Shown piece by piece: positions 6,454 through 11,721 of a stretch of 11,721 bases of DNA. The translations under genes were made by a program, and so were the position numbers. The stretch is from Lachnospiraceae bacterium (GTDB lineage Bacteria; Bacillota_A; Clostridia; Lachnospirales; Lachnospiraceae), in contig JAISHZ010000381.1 of the NCBI GenBank assembly GCA_031262285.1, forward strand, positions 1 to 11,721, read 5' to 3'. The stretch's first letter is position 1. Every line of letters starts with the position of its first letter. The notes under the pieces are model-generated. The model ran no database searches, was not told where the DNA came from, and was given only the letters and a program-made list of their open reading frames with translations.

Positions 6454-7836
6454 ATGGAGCAGATCGATTTTCGCCATCCTTGTCGTGTCTTTTTTGTCGG
6501 CATAGGCGGCATCAGTATGAGTGCTTTGGCAGAAATTCTTTCACTTTGGGGATTTACGGTGTCCGGTTCTGATAGCCAACGGTCTCCTGTGACGGATTCG
6601 TTAGAGGAAAAAGGCATCCATGTATGGATTGGACAGCGTAAGGAAAACATTACCGCACAGATTGATCTGGCGATTGAAACGAGTGCTATACAGCCGAATA
6701 ATCCGGAGTACTTAGCGATTCGTGAGTTGGGTATCCCTTGTTTGTCCAGAGCGGATCTGCTTGGGCAGATCATGAAAAACTATGAGACCGCGATCGCGGT
6801 AAGTGGTACCCACGGTAAAACGACGACCACTTCTATGATTGCTGAACTGTTGATGGCTTGTGACTATGATCCAACCGTTTTGGTCGGAGGGATGTTGCCT
6901 TCTATCGGTGGTAATCTTCGCATCGGCAAGTCTTGTTATTTTCTTACGGAAGCTTGTGAATATACCAATAGTTTTTTAAGCTTTTTCCCCAAGATCGGTA
7001 TTATCTTAAATATAGAAGAGGATCATCTCGATTATTTTGATGGCATCGATCATATTCGTGCCTCTTTTCATGCGTTTGCACGTTTGGTTCCGCAAGATGG
7101 TATTTTGATCGTAAATGGAGATATTCCGGATGTGTCCCAACTTACAAGAGATTGTTTGTGCGAAGTATTGACATTTGGGCAAGATCCATCCAATGATTAC
7201 CAGATTACGACATATTCGTTTGCCGACACCGGAGAAAGTGCTTTTACATTACGCAAACCCAATCATGAATCTACTACACTTTCTCTCGTAGTCCCGGGTT
7301 TGCACAATATTTATAATGCTGCGGCCGCTTTTGTGTTGGCGGATCGTATAGGGATCCCCTCTGAGACCGCCGCCGATGCATTGAAACATTTTCGGGGAAC
7401 CAAAAGAAGGTTTGAACGTAAGGGTGAGATCGGTGGGGTCAGTATTGTTGATGATTACGCGCATCACCCAACCGAGATAGTGGCGACTCTTACTGCAGCA
7501 AAGCAATACGGTTATCGCCAAATTTGGTGTGTGTTTCAACCGCACACTTATACCAGAACAAAGAAGTTCCTTTTACAATTTGCGGAAGCGCTTGCGCTTG
7601 CGGATCATATCGTGTTGGCGGATATTTATGCTGCCAGAGAAACCGATACTTTAGGGATTAGTTCAGTTGACTTACTAGATCAGCTTGTAGCTCTTGGAAA
7701 GGATTGTCATCATTTTTCTACCTTTGATGAAATCGAAATTTATCTATTGGAAAATTGCACGAAGGGAGATTTGTTAATAACTATGGGCGCGGGAGATATC
7801 GTGAAAGTAGGCGAAATGCTTCTCGGTCCCACATAA
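6454..7836 (+). CDS. murC: UDP-N-acetylmuramate--L-alanine ligase
   Basis: MurC is the cytoplasmic ATP-dependent ligase that adds L-alanine to UDP-N-acetylmuramic acid, the first step of the peptidoglycan stem peptide. The 460-residue product matches the family length. The N-terminal Rossmann domain begins FVGIGGISMSALA (residues 14-26). The ATP-binding loop is SGTHGKTTTTS (117-127), then EACEY (167-171), NIEEDHLDYF (186-195), HNIYNAAAA (284-292), RRFERKG (318-324), DDYAHHPTEI (333-342), FQPHTYTRT (361-369) and GAGDI (445-449). These cover the Mur-ligase central and C-terminal domains, with all key motifs intact. The start has GAGGG (6440-6444), nine bases upstream. It stands apart from other mur genes and is driven by its own promoter. 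No clear terminator follows, so readthrough into the replication genes 234 bp downstream is possible. Confidence 0.97.
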   Translation: MEQIDFRHPCRVFFVGIGGISMSALAEILSLWGFTVSGSDSQRSPVTDSLEEKGIHVWIGQRKENITAQIDLAIETSAIQPNNPEYLAIRELGIPCLSRADLLGQIMKNYETAIAVSGTHGKTTTTSMIAELLMACDYDPTVLVGGMLPSIGGNLRIGKSCYFLTEACEYTNSFLSFFPKIGIILNIEEDHLDYFDGIDHIRASFHAFARLVPQDGILIVNGDIPDVSQLTRDCLCEVLTFGQDPSNDYQITTYSFADTGESAFTLRKPNHESTTLSLVVPGLHNIYNAAAAFVLADRIGIPSETAADALKHFRGTKRRFERKGEIGGVSIVDDYAHHPTEIVATLTAAKQYGYRQIWCVFQPHTYTRTKKFLLQFAEALALADHIVLADIYAARETDTLGISSVDLLDQLVALGKDCHHFSTFDEIEIYLLENCTKGDLLITMGAGDIVKVGEMLLGPT

Positions 7837-7954
7837 TCCACAGTATCCACTTTTCCACAGATGTTCATGCGAAAACGGCTGTGAATAAACCACTTATTCT
7901 TTTCTTGATTTGAGCCGCTTTTACGAAGTTATCAACCAAATCCACATTTCCACA
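7834..7954. promoter_or_regulatory. Cluster of DnaA-box-like nonamers
   Basis: Compared with TTATCCACA, three sites match at 8 of 9: TAATCCACA (7834-7842), TTTTCCACA (7851-7859), and TTATTCACA on the minus strand (7880-7888). Four match at 7 of 9: GTATCCACT (7843-7851), TTATCAACC (7929-7937), AAATCCACA (7938-7946) and ATTTCCACA (7946-7954). They form two tandem arrays with 8-9 bp phasing. The region separates murC from the DnaD-like/DnaC-like genes, so DnaA control of helicase-loader expression, or an accessory DnaA-binding locus, is plausible. None is a perfect box. Confidence 0.5.
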
Positions 7955-8000
7955 TTTCCAAAAGCCTCGATTTTGCGCTGATAATTCGTTGAAATTACCA

Positions 8001-8029
8001 TTCCTTTTTACAAAACGCTATGCTAAAAT
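8001..8029 (+). promoter_or_regulatory. Promoter of the DnaD-like/DnaC-like/prs operon
   Basis: TAAAAT (8024-8029) is preceded by TGC, an extended -10. A weak -35 (TTCCTT, 8001-8006) lies at 17 bp. The leader would be short, about 35 nt to the ATG at 8071. It lies just downstream of the DnaA-box-like cluster. Confidence 0.55.
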
Positions 8030-8070
8030 GACCGTGGCTTGAGACAACCGGAAAAGAAAGGGGCGATACT

Positions 8071-9420
8071 ATGGCGGAACTCATTATTTATCGTGATCAA
8101 TATGTGGATTCCACCGTGATATCCAACCGTTTTATTGATGAATATATGAAGGATGCAAATGATGCCCAACTAAAGGTCTATTTGTTTTTGATCCGTATGC
8201 TGAGCGCGAATCGACCAACTAGTATTTCTGATATTGCAGATCGATTTAACCATACCGAAAAAGACATTCTACGTTCATTAAAATATTGGGAAAAGATGCA
8301 TCTTTTATCTCTTGAATTTGATTCGGAAAAGAATCTTCGCGCCATTCACTTAATTGATTCGCACAATCCGGCGGCGACTGCTCATACGAACATCGAATCT
8401 TCTGTTGTGACTTCGATGACAGCTATGACAGATACACCGGCGATGACTTCTATGACAGCTATGGCAAACGCTCCAGCGATGACTTCGATGACAAATGCTT
8501 CAACTTTGACTTCTATGACAAACGCTCCGACTATGACTTCGATGACAAACTCGCCAGCTATGACTTCGATGACAAATGCTCCGACTATGGCTTCGATGAC
8601 AAACGCTCCGATTATGGCTTCGATGACAAATGCTACGGCTATGGCATCGATGACAGCGGCGACAGCTATGACTTCGATGCCATCCATGACAGCGGCAATT
8701 GCTCATTCGATCGATGATCCTTCTGTTGTGCCTGCTGTTACGACGGTGCCTTCTTGTTTTCAAAAGCCTATTTATTCCCTTGATCAATTGGGGAAGTTCA
8801 AAAATCAACAGGATATGCAGCAATTAATGTTTATCGCGGAATCTTATGTCGGCAGACCTTTGACGCAAGCGGAAATGAAGTGTATTCTTTATTTTAAAGA
8901 TGTCCTCAAATTTTCAGATGATTTGGTCGATTACTTGATTCAATATTGCATAGATCAAGGTAAAAAAGATTTTCGTTACATAGAAAAAGTAGCTCTCAAC
9001 TGGGCACAAAGCGCGATTACCACACCCAAACAAGCGAGAGAGTTTTCATTACGCTATGACAGGAACGTATATGAAATTATGAATGCCTTGGGTAAGGACA
9101 ATTCCCCGACCCTCAAGGAAATGGAATATATCAACCGATGGACCAAGGAATACGCTTTTGCACCGGAGCTTATTAAGGAAGCTTGCGAGCGGACCGTACT
9201 TGCGACGGACAAACATCGGTTTGAATACGCAGAACAGATCTTGAGCAGTTGGAAAAAAGAAAACGTTAAAAACAAAGCTGATGTGACGCGCATGGATGAT
9301 CTTTACCGCCAAAAAGCGCGTGTGTCACAAAACAAAGTTACTTCATCTAATAAGTTTAATCAATTTACACAACGAACCTATGACTTTGATCAGTTAGAAA
9401 AAGAGATTTTAAGTAATTAA
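8071..9420 (+). CDS. DnaD-like primosomal protein with a repetitive linker
   Basis: DnaD/DnaB-type proteins of Firmicutes act in replication initiation and restart, binding DNA and helping load the replicative helicase. The 449-residue product starts with a winged-helix-like domain (about 20-95, including AQLKVYLFLIRMLSANRPTS and a DRFNHTEKDILRSLKYWEK stretch). A low-complexity linker follows (about 114-207), then two DnaD C-terminal-type helical modules. The first spans about 235-325 (YSLDQLGKF to YIEKVALNWAQSAI), the second about 332-400 (YEIMNALGK to YAEQILSSWKKE). Each ends in the typical YIEKVALNWA- or YAEQILSSWK-like helix. The start has AAAGGGG (8057-8063), seven bases upstream. The linker is made of 27-bp repeats and is unusual for the family. 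The helicase-loader gene follows after 51 bp, supporting a joint role. I leave the symbol blank because orthology to B. subtilis DnaD or DnaB cannot be settled by eye. Confidence 0.88.
   Translation: MAELIIYRDQYVDSTVISNRFIDEYMKDANDAQLKVYLFLIRMLSANRPTSISDIADRFNHTEKDILRSLKYWEKMHLLSLEFDSEKNLRAIHLIDSHNPAATAHTNIESSVVTSMTAMTDTPAMTSMTAMANAPAMTSMTNASTLTSMTNAPTMTSMTNSPAMTSMTNAPTMASMTNAPIMASMTNATAMASMTAATAMTSMPSMTAAIAHSIDDPSVVPAVTTVPSCFQKPIYSLDQLGKFKNQQDMQQLMFIAESYVGRPLTQAEMKCILYFKDVLKFSDDLVDYLIQYCIDQGKKDFRYIEKVALNWAQSAITTPKQAREFSLRYDRNVYEIMNALGKDNSPTLKEMEYINRWTKEYAFAPELIKEACERTVLATDKHRFEYAEQILSSWKKENVKNKADVTRMDDLYRQKARVSQNKVTSSNKFNQFTQRTYDFDQLEKEILSN
8482..8670 (+). repeat. In-frame 27-bp minisatellite within the DnaD-like gene
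   Basis: Seven consecutive 27-bp units encode nine residues each (residues 138-200), with consensus (T/A)SMTNAPxM. More degenerate copies flank them at about 8410-8481 and up to 8691. Because the unit is a multiple of three, gain or loss of units keeps the frame. The encoded linker is rich in Met, Thr, Ala, Ser and Asn and almost uncharged. The repeat also keeps a minus-strand frame open, which is not a gene. Confidence 0.9.
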
Positions 9421-9471
9421 GGTACGCGTTTATATCGGTTACGATGCAAGCCAACGCTCAGAGGGGATATT

Positions 9472-10467
9472 ATGCCGCTTACAAACGCACAGTTTGGGAT
9501 TATCATGCGTGGTTACGAAGCGCGCCAACTAAAGAATCACCAATTGGAACGAAGTCGAAGAGACGACGTGTATGAGAAGATTCCCGCTTATCGTGAACTG
9601 GATGAGGCAATCGGGAACCTTTCACTTGCACGCTATGTTCAAACAATGAAAGCGCAGGATTCCTCACCCGAGGAATATCACCATACGATATCCACCATCA
9701 CCATGCAAAAGCGTCAGCTTCTTGTCAAGCATGGTTTCTCACCCTCTTATTTGGATCGTATCTACGACTGTCCCGACTGCGAAGACAGTGGTTTCGTGCG
9801 CTTAGGTACCTCAGAAGAAGAGACAAGCACCAAATGTCATTGCTTTTATGCCCAAGAGATTGATCTACTGTATCAGCAGTCCAACCTCAAAGAAACTTTG
9901 AAAAAGAACAATTTCGAAACGCTTTCATTTGATTTTTACGAAGGGGAAGACTTGATACGGTTTCGCAAAGCCGCTGATGCCAGTCGCGGATTTGCCGATT
10001 CTTTCTCGCAGGTTTATCGTAACCTGTATTTTTATGGCGCGGTAGGCACGGGAAAAAGCTTTTTGTCGGAATGTATCGCAGAAAAAGTGATGAGAAGTGG
10101 TTTTTCCGTTCTTTACTTTTCGGCTGTTCAATTTTTTGAACATTTGTCGTATCAAGCGTTTGACGCAAAAGATAAGAGCGAATCCTCTCGTTTCCACGAA
10201 GATATGATCGCCTGTGATCTCTTAATCATTGATGATTTGGGTACGGAATTGATTAACGCTTTTGTCAATTCACGGCTTTTTTCTTGTTTAAATGAACGTG
10301 ACCTTCGCCACAAAGCGACCGTCATTTCGACCAATTTGGATCTGAAAAATGTACAAGCGCTTTACTCGGAACGCATCTTTTCCCGAATATCCAGTCATTT
10401 TGACATTTATAAGCTAACCGGCCCTGACATACGCATGATAAAGAAGTATCAGGCAAACAGAAAGTGA
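9472..10467 (+). CDS. AAA+ helicase loader of the DnaC/DnaI type
   Basis: This family uses ATP to open or deliver the hexameric replicative helicase onto DNA. The 331-residue product has a helical N-terminal region, then a likely zinc site made by CPDC (100-103) and CHC (122-124), as in DnaI. The AAA+ core has Walker A GAVGTGKS (189-196), Walker B LLIIDDLGTE (250-259), a sensor-1-like STN (286-288) and an arginine-finger candidate in ERIFSRI (300-306). All ATPase residues appear intact. The start has GAGGGG (9461-9466), five bases upstream. It lies 51 bp after the DnaD-like gene, and its stop codon overlaps the ribosome site of prs. The symbol is left blank because dnaC names different proteins in E. 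coli and B. subtilis. Confidence 0.92.
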   Translation: MPLTNAQFGIIMRGYEARQLKNHQLERSRRDDVYEKIPAYRELDEAIGNLSLARYVQTMKAQDSSPEEYHHTISTITMQKRQLLVKHGFSPSYLDRIYDCPDCEDSGFVRLGTSEEETSTKCHCFYAQEIDLLYQQSNLKETLKKNNFETLSFDFYEGEDLIRFRKAADASRGFADSFSQVYRNLYFYGAVGTGKSFLSECIAEKVMRSGFSVLYFSAVQFFEHLSYQAFDAKDKSESSRFHEDMIACDLLIIDDLGTELINAFVNSRLFSCLNERDLRHKATVISTNLDLKNVQALYSERIFSRISSHFDIYKLTGPDIRMIKKYQANRK

Positions 10468-10478
10468 GGATTACATCT

Positions 10479-11666
10479 ATGCCAAACCGCGAGGAAAAGC
10501 GCAACTTAGAAACGATACCTGTTGGGTCTCTTGGTATCATCCCTCTTGAAGGCTGTATGACGCTTGGCAAGAAGATTGATCAATATCTTGTGAAGTGGCG
10601 GACGCAACGAGAAAGTGAACACAAAGACTCCTTGGCTTTTTCCGGATATCAACGCGATTCTTATATGTTAAACGCCAAAGTGCCCAGATTTGGTTCGGGA
10701 GAAGCCAAAGGAGTGATCTTGGAGTCGGTTCGAGGCACAGACTTGTATTTGCTCGTAGATGTGTGCAATTACAGTCTCACCTACTCTTTGTGTGGGCATG
10801 AGAATCGTATGTCTCCGGATGATCATTATCAAGATTTGAAACGTTTGATCGCTGCTGTGGGTGGAAAAGCCAGAAGAATCACTGTAATTATGCCTTATTT
10901 ATATGAGAGTCGCCAACACAAACGCACCGCCAGAGAGTCGCTAGACTGTGCGTTGGCCTTACAGGAGCTTGTTCACATGGGTGTGGACAATATCATTACT
11001 TTTGACGCTCATGATCCTCGTGTGCAAAATGCGATTCCTCTTCATGGATTTGAAACAGTCGTACCGGCGTATCAATTTGTGAAAGGATTACTGCGTAACG
11101 AACCGTCACTTTCGATCGATTCTGATCATATGATGGTGATCAGTCCCGATGAAGGCGGGATGAGTCGCGCCATTTATATAGCGAATGTTCTTGGTCTCGA
11201 TATGGGTATGTTTTATAAGCGCCGCGATTATACGCAGGTCGTAAATGGGCGTAATCCGATCGTTGCTCATGAATTCTTGGGGTCCAGCGTTGATGGGAAA
11301 GATGTCATCGTGATTGACGATATGATTTCCTCCGGGGAGAGTGTCATAGAGGTCGCGACGCTTTTGAAAAAGCGAACAGCCGGTAAGATTTTTGTCTTTG
11401 CGACTTTTGGACTCTTTACATCCGGGCTTGAGAAATTTGATGAAGCTTATGAAAATGGGTTAATTGATCGCGTTTTGACGACAAATTTGATTTATCAAAC
11501 GCCTGAATTGCTTTCTCGTCCGTGGTATGTCAACTGCGATATCAGTAAATATGTGGCATACTTAATTGATACGCTCAATCATGATTCTTCGATCAGTGAT
11601 TTGTTAGATCCGAGTGAACGCATTCAGACGGTTGTTAGACGCTACAAGAATGGAGAACGCATTTGA
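10479..11666 (+). CDS. prs: Ribose-phosphate pyrophosphokinase, long form
   Basis: Prs makes PRPP from ribose-5-phosphate and ATP, feeding purine, pyrimidine, histidine and tryptophan synthesis. From the ATG at 10479 the product is 395 residues, longer than the usual 310-320. Recognisable motifs are VIMPYLYESRQHKR (about 136-149, matching the MPYxxYxRQDR motif), FDAHDPR (175-181, metal-binding His at 178), ISPDEGGMSRA with KRRD (247-250), and the PRPP loop VIVIDDMISSGES (276-288). The loop reads DDMISSGES where canonical enzymes have DDMIDTAGT. The N terminus (VGSLGIIPLEGC, then about 50 extra residues) replaces the classic FSGNSN start. An in-frame GTG at 10464 overlaps the upstream stop but lacks a ribosome site of its own, whereas GAGG (10466-10469) sits nine bases before the ATG. 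That GAGG overlaps the TGA of the loader gene, suggesting translational coupling. Confidence 0.93.
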   Translation: MPNREEKRNLETIPVGSLGIIPLEGCMTLGKKIDQYLVKWRTQRESEHKDSLAFSGYQRDSYMLNAKVPRFGSGEAKGVILESVRGTDLYLLVDVCNYSLTYSLCGHENRMSPDDHYQDLKRLIAAVGGKARRITVIMPYLYESRQHKRTARESLDCALALQELVHMGVDNIITFDAHDPRVQNAIPLHGFETVVPAYQFVKGLLRNEPSLSIDSDHMMVISPDEGGMSRAIYIANVLGLDMGMFYKRRDYTQVVNGRNPIVAHEFLGSSVDGKDVIVIDDMISSGESVIEVATLLKKRTAGKIFVFATFGLFTSGLEKFDEAYENGLIDRVLTTNLIYQTPELLSRPWYVNCDISKYVAYLIDTLNHDSSISDLLDPSERIQTVVRRYKNGERI

Positions 11667-11670
11667 TGCG

Positions 11671-11721
11671 GTCGCTGATCTACGTTAAAGACATTGTTTT
11701 GCGGACGAACCGAACAGAGTA
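11671..11721 (+). repeat. Dispersed repeat element, left end of a second copy (cut by the window edge)
   Basis: Starting five bases after the prs stop, the sequence aligns without gaps to 5701-5750, with 37 of 50 positions equal by hand count. The best parts are TACGTTAA and CGGACGAACCG.ACAG. It has the same orientation relative to plus as the full copy. The rest of the hairpin would lie beyond the window, where it could serve as the prs terminator. Confidence 0.7.

Noticed and set aside
6290..6572. Small frames in the murC leader (starts at 6290 and 6375)
   Set aside because: They overlap the strong MurC start out of frame, have no ribosome sites or recognised family, and the first begins upstream of the predicted transcription start.
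8482..8670. Regular repeats that might suggest a CRISPR array
   Set aside because: The units are directly adjacent with no spacers and are in frame within a clear protein gene.
8382..8823. Minus-strand frames rich in VIEVIAGAF or HRSHSRS repeats
   Set aside because: They are the antisense reading of the 27-bp coding minisatellite of the DnaD-like gene.
10464..10478. GTG start for prs overlapping the loader stop
   Set aside because: The ATG at 10479 has GAGG at suitable spacing, and the product then begins MPNREE; the GTG has no ribosome site.

Overview
The window looks like chromosomal DNA from a Gram-positive, low-to-mid GC member of the Clostridia, most likely the Lachnospiraceae. The basis is recognition of the protein families: a GlgC/GlgD pair of the Gram-positive type, SpoVG, a two-module DnaD-like protein followed by a zinc-finger DnaC/DnaI-type helicase loader, and the long (about 395-residue) form of ribose-phosphate pyrophosphokinase. 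No rRNA, tRNA, CRISPR array or transposase gene was seen.

Layout: the window is a head-out divergence. Left of about 5.5 kb every gene is on the minus strand, read from right to left: glgC, glgD, spoVG, a clear rho-independent terminator, then pth and mfd. mfd runs off the left edge just before its translocase motor. Right of about 6.45 kb every gene is on the plus strand: murC, a DnaD-like primosome gene, an AAA+ helicase loader, and prs.

Between the two arms lies about 1.08 kb of non-coding DNA (5370-6453). It holds two tandem minus-strand glgC promoters and a glgC leader hairpin. It also holds a roughly 295-bp inverted-repeat element that would fold into a very long RNA hairpin, a pair of 27/28-nt direct repeats, several CATATG-centred palindromes, and a near-consensus promoter for murC. 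The left end of the same repeat element reappears directly after prs at the right edge of the window, so it is a dispersed family and not a one-off.

How the genes work together: GlgC/GlgD make ADP-glucose for glycogen. SpoVG is a small RNA/DNA-binding regulator. Pth recycles peptidyl-tRNA and Mfd couples repair to stalled transcription. MurC adds L-Ala in peptidoglycan synthesis. The DnaD-like and DnaC-like proteins form a helicase-loading pair. Prs makes PRPP for nucleotide synthesis. The set spoVG, prs, pth, mfd recalls the Bacillus subtilis spoVG-glmU-prs-ctc-pth-fin-mfd cluster, here split and rearranged, with the glmU-related sugar nucleotidyltransferases glgC/glgD beside spoVG.

The points most worth a second look are the dispersed long-hairpin element, a cluster of DnaA-box-like nonamers just upstream of the helicase-loader operon, and an in-frame 27-bp minisatellite that builds a Met/Thr/Ala/Ser-rich linker in the DnaD-like protein.
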